DNA from: Quadrisphaera sp. INWT6
Lineage (GTDB): Bacteria > Actinomycetota > Actinomycetes > Actinomycetales > Quadrisphaeraceae
Reading direction: 5' to 3'
Assembly (NCBI RefSeq): GCF_015390235.1
Contig: NZ_VUOH01000003.1
Coordinates: 372,001-436,000 of the forward strand
Length of the DNA: 64,000 nucleotides
In this document: positions 35,721-44,805 of the stretch, piece by piece
Layout of the letters: the number at the start of each line of letters is the position of its first letter
Numbering within the stretch: the stretch's first letter is position 1
The notes under the pieces: generated by a model
What the model saw: the letters and a program-made list of their open reading frames with translations, nothing else
Database searches by the model: none
Told to the model about the DNA's origin: nothing
Position numbers and translations under genes: made by a program

Positions 35721-37847
35721 GTGGTCTCCAAGAAGAACCTGCGCAGCGTCTTCGACGCGCTGCCCTTCCCCTGCATGCTGCTGGACACCGACCTGATCAT
35801 CACTGAGGTCAGCGGCGCCTATGTGACCACCATGGGGATGACCCGCGAGCAGCTGGTGGACCGCTATCTCTTCGACGCCTTCCCCCTGCCTGAGCCCACT
35901 GATGAGACGCCCGCCGACGAGCAGGGTGCAGACGTCAGGACCAGCAGCGCCGAGCAAGGGAAGCCGCAGGAGGCTGCCAGTCCCTTGGTGTTGGTGAAGG
36001 CGTCCATGCAGCGGGTGCTGGAGACCGGCCAGCCAGACCCGGTACCGCTGCAGAAGTACGACATCCCCGACCCCACCAGCCCGACCGGCTTCACCGAGCG
36101 GTGGTGGAGCTTCACGACCTTCCCCATCACCGAACCCATCACTGACCCCGCCATCGAAGCCGCCGTCGAAGCCGCTGTTGACCCCTCCCCCGCGGCGTCT
36201 GCGCACACCGAGACCACCAGCCCAGGCGCGACGGCGAGCCCGGACCGCCACCAGGAGCAAGCCCCCGACGCGGCACCCCACCCAGCCCCTGCGGTGCGCG
36301 TGACTGGTCTGCTGCACGTCACCGAGGACGTCACCGAGGACGTCGTGCGCCGCACCGGCATGCCCGCCGATGAGCTCCAAGCCGTCGCCGAGCAGGTCCA
36401 GCGCTCCACCGCCCTGCTGCGCGGACGCGCCCGCCAGCTCGAGGCGGACCTGTACGCCCGCGCGGTGCAGGTCCAGTCCCTCACCGCCGCCCGCGAGAGC
36501 GCCGCGGCTCGCCTGACGGTCCTGGCCCGCACCGCCCTGGCGCTGGCCGAGGCCCGCTCGGTGGCCGACCTCACCACCTTGGTCACCGAGCAGGGCCTGA
36601 CCGCCACCGGCTGCGACAGCGGGGCGGTGGCGGTCTTCACCCCCGGGGACCCCACCACGATGGACCTGACCATCACCGACGGCTTCGGTGCTGCCGCCCA
36701 GCGCGACTACGCCCGCTTGCCCGCCGACAGCCACCTTCCTGCCTGCGTGGCGGCCACCACCGGGCGCATGGTGCTGCTGCACGACGCCGCCGCCAGCACC
36801 GCCTGGGGACCGGAGATGAACGCGGTGATGACCTCCACCGGGTCCCAGGCCTTCGCCTGCCTGCCCCTGGTCGCCGGGGGACGGCGCCTGGGGTCCTTGA
36901 CCGCGGGGTGGCGCCAGGCGCAGACCTTCGAGGCCGGGCAGGTGGAGCTGCTGACCGCTTTTGCCGCCCAGTGCGCCCAGGTGCTGGACCGGCTGCTGGC
37001 CGCTGAGGCCGAGCGCGCCACCGCAGCGGTGGCCGCCGCGGCCTGGGAGACCCTGCAGCGGTCCCTGCTGACCGCTCCGCCCGAGCCCGACCACGTCCAG
37101 GTGGTGGTGCGCTACCGCGCCGCAGCACGCACCGCCCAGGTCGGAGGTGACTGGTATGACGCCTTCCTCCAGCCCGGCGGGTCCACGGTGCTGGTCATCG
37201 GCGACGTCATCGGCCACGACACCATCGCCGCCGCCGCGATGGGTCAGGTGCGCACCATGCTGCGCTCGGTGGCCGCCCACACCGGGGACGGCCCAGCAGC
37301 GGTGCTGGCGGCTACCGACCGGCTGCTGCGCACGCTGATGCTGGAGACCACCGCCACGGCGCTGGTGGCCCGGCTGGAGCAGAGCCAGGACGAACACGAC
37401 CGGGGGGTCAGCCGGGTGCGCTGGTCCAGCGCCGGGCACCTGCCCCCGCTGGTGATCGACACCTACGGCACGGTGACACCGCTGAGCGCGCTGGACGCTG
37501 ACCTGATGCTGGGGGTGGACCCTGACACCCGCCGTCATGAGTCGGCGATCACCGTGGACCGGGGCTCGACGCTGCTGCTGTACACCGACGGGCTGGTGGA
37601 GCGGCGTGGGGAGTCCTTGGAGGTGGGGCTGGAGCGGCTGCGTGAGAGCGCCGAGGAGCTGGCTGGGCTGGGGGTGGACCTGGATCACCTGGTCGACGGG
37701 CTGCTCGCGCGACTGGTGGATGCCCAGGGCGAGCGTGCTGATGATGATGTGGCGCTGATCGCGGTGCGGCTGCACCGCCAGGACCGGCCGCGCCCGGTCG
37801 TGGCAGGCCCGAACCGGCTGCCCGAGGGCGTCGCGCTGGAGGGATGA
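35721..37847 (+). CDS. PAS-GAF-SpoIIE PP2C phosphatase
   Basis: This 708-residue cytosolic sensor phosphatase has an N-terminal PAS-like segment (VFDALPFPCMLLDTDLIITEVSGAYVTTMG) with a long low-complexity insertion. A GAF domain spans about 260-420 (DSGAVAVFTPGD to ACLPLVAGGRRLGSLTAGW) and a PP2C domain about 450-690. The motifs are AQVGGDWYDAF, VIGDVIGHDTIAAAAMGQVR, LLLYTDGLVERRGE and ADDDVALIAVR, so the metal site is intact. It likely dephosphorylates a STAS partner. GTG 35721 is the first start in frame. Confidence 0.92.
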   Translation: MVSKKNLRSVFDALPFPCMLLDTDLIITEVSGAYVTTMGMTREQLVDRYLFDAFPLPEPTDETPADEQGADVRTSSAEQGKPQEAASPLVLVKASMQRVLETGQPDPVPLQKYDIPDPTSPTGFTERWWSFTTFPITEPITDPAIEAAVEAAVDPSPAASAHTETTSPGATASPDRHQEQAPDAAPHPAPAVRVTGLLHVTEDVTEDVVRRTGMPADELQAVAEQVQRSTALLRGRARQLEADLYARAVQVQSLTAARESAAARLTVLARTALALAEARSVADLTTLVTEQGLTATGCDSGAVAVFTPGDPTTMDLTITDGFGAAAQRDYARLPADSHLPACVAATTGRMVLLHDAAASTAWGPEMNAVMTSTGSQAFACLPLVAGGRRLGSLTAGWRQAQTFEAGQVELLTAFAAQCAQVLDRLLAAEAERATAAVAAAAWETLQRSLLTAPPEPDHVQVVVRYRAAARTAQVGGDWYDAFLQPGGSTVLVIGDVIGHDTIAAAAMGQVRTMLRSVAAHTGDGPAAVLAATDRLLRTLMLETTATALVARLEQSQDEHDRGVSRVRWSSAGHLPPLVIDTYGTVTPLSALDADLMLGVDPDTRRHESAITVDRGSTLLLYTDGLVERRGESLEVGLERLRESAEELAGLGVDLDHLVDGLLARLVDAQGERADDDVALIAVRLHRQDRPRPVVAGPNRLPEGVALEG

Positions 37848-38024
37848 GACGTGCCTGCGTGATGTCTGTGTGCGGCGCTAACCATGTGTCCGCGTGAGCG
37901 ATCCCCGCTGCGACGGCTGACGTCGTTCGTTGCTCGCCCTGCGCACGCGGGCCGAGGCCCCTCGCCGAGTGGTCGGTCGAGAGTCGACCATCGCGACGTC
38001 GTTCGAGGGTGCAGCGCGAGCCGC

Positions 38025-38870
38025 TCAACGCGAGGAGTCAGTCCTCAGCTTCTCGAGCTTGACCGCATCGGTGCTGTCAGGGGCAGCGGAGTACACGACG
38101 AGGGTCTGATCGTCATCAAGGACGGCGAGGCTCTCGCAGTCGAGCGTGATCCGGCCAACACCAGGCACGTCGTAACTCTTGACGTCACTGTGGCGGTGCT
38201 GCAAGGGCCGCTCGTCCCACACCGCCGCAAAACGCGGGACCCGCTCGCGCAGCTCATCGACGGTGCGCAGCAGCTTGGTGTCTTGGGGGTAGCGAGCCAA
38301 CGCCGCGCGGGCCTGGGCCACGGTGGCGCGGTCCAAGCGCGCCCCTTCCGTCCCCTCCACCACCAACCGGGAGGCGAAGGTCTCATCCGCCACGAAGTGG
38401 AGCCACAGGTGAGTACGTCGCCAGTGGGGCACCTTGGACAGATCTCCCAGTACGGCGCTGGCCAGCTCGTTCCACGCGAGGACGTCGCCTTGGGCGTTGC
38501 TGACCATGGCGGGCAGGTCGTGCAGCCGGTCCAGCAACCGCAGCACCGAGGGACGCACCACGTCACTGATGGCTCCTGCAGTCGGCACGGCAGCGCCGGC
38601 TAGGGCGAAGAGGTGCTCGATCTCGGGCGGCGACAGGAGCAGCGCCCCACTGAGCATCATCAGAACGGTGGCCGAGGGGCGTGGCCCGCGTCCTTGCTCC
38701 AGGCGGACGACGTAGTCCACCGACAGCCCCGCCAGGTGGGCCACCTCTTCGCGTCGAAGCCCGGGAGTGCGCCGACGCACGCTGCCGTTGGGCAGGCCGA
38801 CGTCGCCCGGGGCCAGACGCTCCCGCCACTGCCGTACCGCCACGGCGAGCTCAGCGGCATCACCAGCCAT
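38025..38870 (-). CDS. XRE-family regulator with MmyB-like ligand domain
   Basis: This 281-residue protein has an N-terminal helix-turn-helix (TPGLRREEVAHLAGLSVDYVVRLEQGRGPRPS) and a C-terminal MmyB-like PAS-fold domain (AMVSNAQGDVLAWNELASAVLGDL, then RTHLWLHF). This two-domain group often sits next to short-chain dehydrogenases that it probably controls, as here. ATG 38870 and the GTG at 38873 are equally possible starts. It is divergent from the SDR gene with 170 bases between. Confidence 0.9.
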   Translation of the reverse strand: MAGDAAELAVAVRQWRERLAPGDVGLPNGSVRRRTPGLRREEVAHLAGLSVDYVVRLEQGRGPRPSATVLMMLSGALLLSPPEIEHLFALAGAAVPTAGAISDVVRPSVLRLLDRLHDLPAMVSNAQGDVLAWNELASAVLGDLSKVPHWRRTHLWLHFVADETFASRLVVEGTEGARLDRATVAQARAALARYPQDTKLLRTVDELRERVPRFAAVWDERPLQHRHSDVKSYDVPGVGRITLDCESLAVLDDDQTLVVYSAAPDSTDAVKLEKLRTDSSR

Positions 38871-39040
38871 CACGTGCTGAGTCTGCCAAGTCCGCTCAAC
38901 CCGTCGCCCCCTGTGATCGCCGCGACGAGACAGGACGGGTCAGACGAGATCGGAGAGGTCAGCCGGACCCGGCCTGGTACCGAGGGTCCTAGGCGACCGC
39001 GTCCCTGGCTACCGGCTCGATCGGCAGACACGGTGGGCCG

Positions 39041-39760
39041 ATGAGCACTCCCGACACCCCCACGACCATCGTGCTGATCACTGGAGCCTCCCGCGGGATG
39101 GGAGCACGCACCGCGGCTGAGCTCGCCGCCACAGGGGCGACCGTCTTCGCCGGCGCCCGCCGCCCCGAGGAGCTGACGGCGCGGCTGCGCGAAGCTGGGA
39201 CCGCCGGAGACATCCGCCCCATCGCACTGGACGTCACCAAGGACGCGTCCGTGGCAGCGGCCGCGGCGCACATCCAGGGCAGTGTCGGCGCCCTCGACGT
39301 ACTGATCAACAACGCCGGTGTCCCGGGCACCTGGGCGCCAGCAGCCGACGTCGGGCCCGATGACTTCTCGCAGGTGCTGGCTACCAACGTCCTAGGACCG
39401 GTCCGGGTCACTCAGGTGTTCTTGCCGCTGCTGCGGCGCGGCACCCACCCGCGGCTCGTCATGGTCTCCTCGGGCATGGGCTCCCTGACTTCCCAGAGCA
39501 CGGATGCGGTCTACGCCGACATCGCCCACCGGCCCTACCCGGCCTCCAAGGCAGCGATGAACATGCTGACCGTCCAGTACGCGAAGGCCTTGCCGGGCAT
39601 CGTGGTGACGGCGGTGGATCCCGGGCTGACCGCGACCGAGTTCACCGGCGGCGCCGGGCACAGCATCGCCCAGGGAGCCGAGGTCATCGTCTCCGCGGCC
39701 CTCGACACCGCCGGGGCCAGCGGCTGCTTCATGGACCGCCACGGCATCACGGCGTGGTGA
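39041..39760 (+). CDS. Short-chain dehydrogenase/reductase
   Basis: This 239-residue classical SDR has the cofactor motif VLITGASRGMGARTA, the NNAG block LDVLINNAGVPG, the catalytic Ser in LVMVSSGMGS and YPASKAAMNM carrying the Tyr-x-x-x-Lys pair. It reduces or oxidises a small carbonyl/alcohol with NAD(P)(H); the substrate is unknown. The divergent XRE/MmyB regulator is its likely controller. ATG 39041 has no strong ribosome site, and a leaderless start is possible. Confidence 0.93.
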   Translation: MSTPDTPTTIVLITGASRGMGARTAAELAATGATVFAGARRPEELTARLREAGTAGDIRPIALDVTKDASVAAAAAHIQGSVGALDVLINNAGVPGTWAPAADVGPDDFSQVLATNVLGPVRVTQVFLPLLRRGTHPRLVMVSSGMGSLTSQSTDAVYADIAHRPYPASKAAMNMLTVQYAKALPGIVVTAVDPGLTATEFTGGAGHSIAQGAEVIVSAALDTAGASGCFMDRHGITAW

Positions 39761-40027
39761 CCGCCCTCGGGATGGTCGACTCGGCGTGGCACCGCACATG
39801 GCAGGTCTCCGCTGACGCCTGGCGCTGGAGCGCCTGACCGGTACCCCGCGAACTCGTGAGAGCGGACCTGCGATGTCAGCGCGAGGTGCCCGGTCGAGGA
39901 TCCGATCTGACGCATGCTTGCCGCGGCCAGCCTCGAAGGCGGAGGCTCGAAAGAGTGCCCGGTCGCCGGTCGCCGGTCGAAACGACGGGTAGCCCATTCC
40001 CACCCCTCGCACGGTCACCAGCCGCAC

Positions 40028-41596
40028 TCAACCGCCGTAACGCAGCGCCCTCGCCTCGATGTCGAACAAAACGTCATCGGCCGCCGCGGGGCTGGCCTCC
40101 CCGGTGCGCCGCGCCAGCAGCACCGCCTCACGCTCAGCCTCGCTGGCCCGGGCCAGCAACCGGCGCAGGTGCACTCCAGCCTCCTTCCCGCCGACGTCGC
40201 CGCCGATGAGGTCCTCCACCGCGCGGCGGTAGCCCAGCCGGCTCTCGTACTGGCCCACCACCGCCTGCACGACCTCAGGCGGCACCCCCTCAGCGGACTC
40301 GCGCACCCGCGCCAACGCAGCCTCGGTGGCCCTGCGGTGCAAGCGGCGGGCATCAAGGGCAGGGTCGGCGTCGCTGGCCACCCCCAGGCGACGGATCAGT
40401 GGGGCCAGGGTCAGGCCCTGCAGCACGAGAGTGACAATGACGACCAGCAAGGCCACGAGCACCACCTCCTCGCGGAAGGGGAAGGCGCCGCCGCCGTCCA
40501 CGGCCCTGGGCAGCGCCAGGGCGGTGGCCACGGTCACCACACCACGCATACCGGCCCAGGAGGTCACAGCAGCCTCCCGCCAGCCTGCGGGCGTGGCCGA
40601 GCCGTGCTGGCGGGCGCGGCGCCTTGCGATGGCCGAGGCGGTGAACATGGCCAGCGCCCGCCACAGCACGAGGACCCCGACCACGGCAGCCGCCACGTCC
40701 AAGGTGCCGCGGTCGCCCAGGAGTGAGGTGGTCCCCAGCACGCTGCTCAGCTCCGCTCCGAGGAAGCCGAACAGCAGCCCGCTGACGGCGAAGTTCACGT
40801 ACTGCCACACCGAGCGGCCCAGCAGCCAGCCCGCCGAGGTCGTCTCGTGGGAGGAGCGGGCGCGCAGGAACAGCGCCGCCAGCAGCACCGCCAGCACCCC
40901 GGAGGCCTCAAGGCGCTCGGCGAGCACGTACAGGGCGAAGGGGGTCGCGACGGTGACGGTCGTCTCGGCCGCCGGGTCGTGCAGGCGCCCCAGCGCCCAG
41001 CGGGCCAGCCACCCGCCGGCCAGGCCCAGCGCAGCGCCACCGGCGACGGCGACCAGCAGGCCTAGGCCCACCTGCCCGGTGCTGACCCCGCCGGCCACGA
41101 CCGCCATCACCGACAGCTGGTAGATGACCAGCGCCGTGGCGTCGTTGAACTGCCCCTCCCCCTCCAGGACCGTCACCAGGCGCGGGGGCAGGTGCAGCCG
41201 GCTGGCCACAGCGGTAGCGGCCACCGGGTCTGGCGGGGCGACGATCCCCCCGAGCACGAGAGCCACCGCCCACGGCAGCCCGAGGGCGTGAGCGACGACG
41301 GCGACCAAGAAGGCGGTGGTGATGGTCAGGCCCACCGCCAGGGCGAGGACGGGGGCGGCGGCCTGGCGCAGCTCGCGTACCGAGGTGGTCTGGGTCGCGG
41401 CGAACAACAACGGGGGCAGCACCAACGGCAGGATGAGGTCCGGCGGGAGGTCCGGGGCGGGCGCCGCCGGGATGAACCCGAGCCCGATCCCGTAGACCGT
41501 CAGCAGCACCGGCTGCGGCACACCGATGCGGTCAGCGACCGGGGTGAGGACCACCAGGCCCAGCACGAGCAGGCCCAGCAGGGCGAGGGCATCCAC
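40028..41596 (-). CDS. CPA1-type Na+/H+ antiporter
   Basis: This protein of about 522 residues has 11 to 12 hydrophobic segments and the CPA1 ion-binding motif EGEGQFNDATALVIYQL (the ND pair). Later motifs are LFGFLGAELSSVL and WAGMRGVVTVATALALPR, typical of NhaP/NHE-like antiporters. The C-terminal hydrophilic tail (about 100 residues) begins DARRLHRRATEAALARVRES. GTG 41596 is a guess at the start, because the frame extends 29 codons further over a tandem repeat. It exchanges sodium or potassium for protons across the membrane. Confidence 0.9.
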   Translation of the reverse strand: MDALALLGLLVLGLVVLTPVADRIGVPQPVLLTVYGIGLGFIPAAPAPDLPPDLILPLVLPPLLFAATQTTSVRELRQAAAPVLALAVGLTITTAFLVAVVAHALGLPWAVALVLGGIVAPPDPVAATAVASRLHLPPRLVTVLEGEGQFNDATALVIYQLSVMAVVAGGVSTGQVGLGLLVAVAGGAALGLAGGWLARWALGRLHDPAAETTVTVATPFALYVLAERLEASGVLAVLLAALFLRARSSHETTSAGWLLGRSVWQYVNFAVSGLLFGFLGAELSSVLGTTSLLGDRGTLDVAAAVVGVLVLWRALAMFTASAIARRRARQHGSATPAGWREAAVTSWAGMRGVVTVATALALPRAVDGGGAFPFREEVVLVALLVVIVTLVLQGLTLAPLIRRLGVASDADPALDARRLHRRATEAALARVRESAEGVPPEVVQAVVGQYESRLGYRRAVEDLIGGDVGGKEAGVHLRRLLARASEAEREAVLLARRTGEASPAAADDVLFDIEARALRYGG

Positions 41597-41642
41597 GCCG
41601 CGATCCTGCGGGGCCGGACCGGTGGTGACCAGCGGGCCGGCA

Positions 41643-41672
41643 GGCCCGGACTGGCCCGGACTGGCCCGGACT
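41643..41672 (+). repeat. 10-bp tandem repeat, 3 copies
   Basis: Three copies of GGCCCGGACT lie between the antiporter start and the DUF4396 gene. The period is not a multiple of three and the repeat lies outside the most likely coding starts. Confidence 0.75.
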
Positions 41673-41721
41673 GGCGCAAGCAAGCGCGGTGTTGGCGCGG
41701 GCGGTGGGTAGGGGGCCGCAC

Positions 41722-42419
41722 GTGCCTGCCCCCTGGTTGACCGCGCTGTCCTGGTCGGCGCTGGTCATCGGCTTCGCCTGCGCCGCGTGGATCGTCTACG
41801 ACACCCGGGTCGCCGGCTGGCGCCAGAAGATGGCGGTGATGGAGTGGGTTGGCCCATCACCGCCCTGTACGCCGGCCCGCTGGCGGTGTGGGCTTACTTG
41901 CGCTGGGGCCGGCCCTCCACCCACCGCGCCAAGCAGCGCGCCCAGGCCCGGGGTGAGCGGGTGCCGGGTAAGCCGTTCTGGGCCTCGGTGGCCGTGGGCG
42001 TGACCCACTGCGGGGCGGGGTGCACCCTGGGCGACATCGTCGCTGAGACCGGGGTGTTCCTGCTGGGGTGGGAGCTGTTCGGGGAGCACCTGTACGCCGA
42101 GTACGCCTGGAGCTATGGGCTGGCGGTGGTGCTGGGGGTGGTGTTCCAGTACTTCGCGATCGCCCCGATGCGGGGCCTGGGGCTGTGGCAGGGCCTGTGG
42201 GAGGCGGCCAAGGCTGACGTGCTGAGCTTGACGGCGTTCGAGGTGGGGTTGTTCGGGTGGATGGCGCTGATGCGGTTCGTGTTCTTTCCTGCTGACCCGT
42301 TGCGCCCGGACAGCGCCGCGTTCTGGTTCTTGATGGCGGTGGGGATGTGCGTCGGGTACCTGACCAGCTACCCGATGAACTGGTGGCTGATCCGGCGGGG
42401 CACCAAAGAAGCGATGTGA
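41722..42419 (+). CDS. DUF4396 membrane protein, frameshifted
   Basis: This protein of about 232 residues is split into two frames. The first reads LTALSWSALVIGFACAAWIVYDTRV to MAVMEWV; the second continues WPITALYAGPLAVWAYLRWG and ends NWWLIRRGTKEAM. The conserved THCGAGCTLGDIVAE and four to five membrane segments mark DUF4396. One base is missing near 41848-41851. GTG 41722 follows GTAGGGGG. Functions of this family are unknown; the conserved Cys pair may bind metal (inference). Confidence 0.85.
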
Positions 42420-42434
42420 CGGCGACGCCAGGAC

Positions 42435-42464
42435 CTGCCCCAGATAGCCATCGCGAAACGCGAC
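42435..42464 (+). repeat. Recurring intergenic motif, copy C
   Basis: CTGCCCCAGATAGCCAT followed by GCG and a GAC end. It lies between two convergent genes, 16 bases after the DUF4396 stop, so it cannot serve as an ordinary promoter for either. Confidence 0.62.
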
Positions 42465-42543
42465 AGTCGCGCTGTCACCGGCTACGGCCATGACCAGACG
42501 TCCGCACATCTCGGGCAGCCCTGGCGATGCAGGCTCATCCACC

Positions 42544-43116
42544 TCAGCCCACCAGCAACACCACCCCGCCCACCACCCGCCGCTCAGCATCAGCGGCGTG
42601 CTCACCGCACACACCCACCACATCACCACAGGGAAAGCGGAGCTGATGGCTCACCCGCAACGAGCACTGCACGGTAGTACGTCCATAACCCCACCCGGGG
42701 GCCTTGCACCCCGCCCGCACAAGATCAAGAGCCGCCAGTGCGGGCACCTGCAGCTGCGCCGGCAACGCCGCGAACTCGCCTCCCCGTTGATCCTGCTCAC
42801 CGGTCAGCACCGCTAATACCGAGTCCAAGCCCAAGAGCTCACCGGACACCTCATCGCCGCCCTGCCCCTGGCGTTGGACCTGGTCCTTCAGACTCTGAAG
42901 GTCACCGGCTGTGGCCGCCAAGTCTCCGGCGGCGCGGTCGAGCAACGCGCGGATCGCCTCGAGGCGGTACCCAGCGCGCCGCCGTGCAGCATCTGGGTCG
43001 CTGACGCGGTCCCGGCGGGCGCCTTCGAGGCGCTCAGCGACCGCACGGACCGCGTGGGCGAGGTCGTGGGCTTGCACAGGCGTCAGCCACGCCGGAAAGT
43101 CTGTGTCCTCGCTCAT
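42544..43116 (-). CDS. Hypothetical helical protein
   Basis: This 190-residue protein begins MSEDTDFPAWLTPVQAHDLAHAVRAVAE. A long helical part (RRRAGYRLEAIRALLDRAAGDLAATAGDLQ) follows. The end is rich in Val and Gly and may be hydrophobic. ATG 43116 follows AGGTGG. There is no recognised family, and frames upstream of the ATG are not supported. Confidence 0.6.
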   Translation of the reverse strand: MSEDTDFPAWLTPVQAHDLAHAVRAVAERLEGARRDRVSDPDAARRRAGYRLEAIRALLDRAAGDLAATAGDLQSLKDQVQRQGQGGDEVSGELLGLDSVLAVLTGEQDQRGGEFAALPAQLQVPALAALDLVRAGCKAPGWGYGRTTVQCSLRVSHQLRFPCGDVVGVCGEHAADAERRVVGGVVLLVG

Positions 43117-43557
43117 GGTCGCCACCTGTGGGACAGCGGTCGTCAGGGCTGCCACAAGAGTCTGCTCTAGTGCGCCTGCCCCTTGGCAAGAGCGCCGATG
43201 GGTGGTTCGGCCAACGCTGTGCAGCGGCACACGCCCGCAGCGTTCACCAGACATCGCGCGGCTTCCGAGTCAGACCTGGCCATGGCGGCTTCGCAGACGG
43301 GAGCGCTCTCCTTGAGGCCGATAGCGTGCCCCATGGACATACCGTCGATGATCGTCGGGGCGAGCATGGCGTCGGTGGTGTGGATGGTGTTGTGGCCGCG
43401 CAAGGCGAGTCGCAGTCGCAGGGACGACTCCTCGTCCGACGGGTAGCAGCCGCCCTGATGAGCTGTGGTGCCCGGTGGCCCATCCGGAACGAGACAGCGT
43501 AGCGATCGCGCACGACAACGGTGACGGTTCGGTCAGGCACTCACTAGGTTCACCGAC
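43117..43557. other. Stretch without a clear gene
   Basis: No convincing gene is seen. A minus-strand frame at 43167-43403 (contains MLAPTIIDGMSMGHAIGLKE) looks mildly protein-like but has no ribosome site. The promoter of the ABC exporter operon must lie in the last part. Confidence 0.35.
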
Positions 43558-44805
43558 GTGCAGCACACGACGCCGGACCAGCCAGCGGTGCTGGTGGAGC
43601 ACTTCGCGATGACCTTCGGCACCACCGAGGTCATCCGCGACCTGTCCTTCACCGTCCACCCCGGTGAGACCTTCGGCTTCCTGGGCAGCAACGGCTCCGG
43701 CAAGACCACCACCATCCGCGCACTCCTGGGCATCTACCGCCCCACCCGAGGACGCCTGCTCATCAACGGGCGCACCTACACCCCCGACAGCGGGCTGCGA
43801 CTGGGCTACCTGCCCGAAGAACGCGGGCTGTACAAGAAGGAACCCGTCCTGGACGTCATGACCTACTTCGGGCGCCTGCGCGGGATGAGCACCACCGCAG
43901 CACGCACCTGGTCCCTGGCCTACCTGGAGCGGGTGGAGCTGGCCGAGAAGGCCAAGACCCGCCTGGACAAGCTCTCCGGAGGCCAGCAGCAGAAGGTCCA
44001 GCTCGGCGTGACGATCATGCATGACCCGCAGCTGCTGATCCTGGATGAGCCGACCAAGGGCTTCGACCCGGTCAACCGTCGCTTGCTGATGGACATCATC
44101 GCCGAGCAGCAGGCCACCGGAGCCACGGTGGTGATGGTGACCCACCAGATGGAGGAGGTCGAGCGGCTGTGCGACCGGGTGCTGCTGCTCAAGGACGGGG
44201 TGGCCCGTGCCTACGGCAGCGTCACCGAGGTCCAGGACTCCTTCGCAGCCCCCGCGGTGCACATCGAGCACACCGGGCACCTGCCTGCCGGTCCCTGGAG
44301 GGTTCGCCCAGCACCGGCCACGTCCAGGCGGTCGGCTCACCAGCGCTCTGCGGGTGGGCTCGTCGACGCCGCAGATGAGGCCGCGCACCTCGACGCAGCC
44401 AGCAACGCGGCCACCAACGCAGCAAGCCCGTGGGGCGGAGTCCGGTCAGGAGGAGTCCGGTCAGGAGGAGTCCGGTCCGGCGAACCTGACCCCACAGCCG
44501 GGCTCGGTGGCGCAGAAGCGCCGGCGGTGCAGGTCAGCACGGTGGAGCTGAACGGGGGCGTCAGCGCTGGGCAGGCCCTGCAGCACCTGGTCGCTGCTGG
44601 CGCGGACGTCAGCGGGTTCACCGTGGTGCGCACTTCCTTGGAGGACATCTTCGTGCAGGTCTACGGCGACCACAGCGACCACTCTCCCCAGAGCCACACC
44701 CCGGGTTCCTCACCCGAGCTGACCTCTGGAGGCACCGCTGCAAGCACCTCACGGCCCACCCCTGGGCCGGCAGTCACCTCGCCCCAGGAAGGCCCGCAGC
44801 GATGA
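43558..44805 (+). CDS. ABC exporter ATPase (NatA-like)
   Basis: This 415-residue ATPase has Walker A FLGSNGSGKTTTIR, Q-loop region LGYLPEERGLYKK, signature LSGGQQQKVQLG and Walker B LLILDEPTKGFDP. The C-terminal part (from about 235) is long, Ala/Ser/Gly-rich and holds a GGVRS triple repeat encoded by 12-bp tandem units at about 44442-44480. It ends with FTVVRTSLEDIFVQVYG, the usual C-terminal block of NatA/drug exporters. GTG 43558 is the start. Its TGA overlaps the permease ATG. Confidence 0.94.
   Translation: MQHTTPDQPAVLVEHFAMTFGTTEVIRDLSFTVHPGETFGFLGSNGSGKTTTIRALLGIYRPTRGRLLINGRTYTPDSGLRLGYLPEERGLYKKEPVLDVMTYFGRLRGMSTTAARTWSLAYLERVELAEKAKTRLDKLSGGQQQKVQLGVTIMHDPQLLILDEPTKGFDPVNRRLLMDIIAEQQATGATVVMVTHQMEEVERLCDRVLLLKDGVARAYGSVTEVQDSFAAPAVHIEHTGHLPAGPWRVRPAPATSRRSAHQRSAGGLVDAADEAAHLDAASNAATNAASPWGGVRSGGVRSGGVRSGEPDPTAGLGGAEAPAVQVSTVELNGGVSAGQALQHLVAAGADVSGFTVVRTSLEDIFVQVYGDHSDHSPQSHTPGSSPELTSGGTAASTSRPTPGPAVTSPQEGPQR

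Noticed and set aside
35568..37775. A 735-residue minus-strand open frame
   Set aside because: It is the antisense shadow of the PAS-GAF phosphatase. Its product is His/Gln/Gly-rich without domains, as expected from high-GC DNA.
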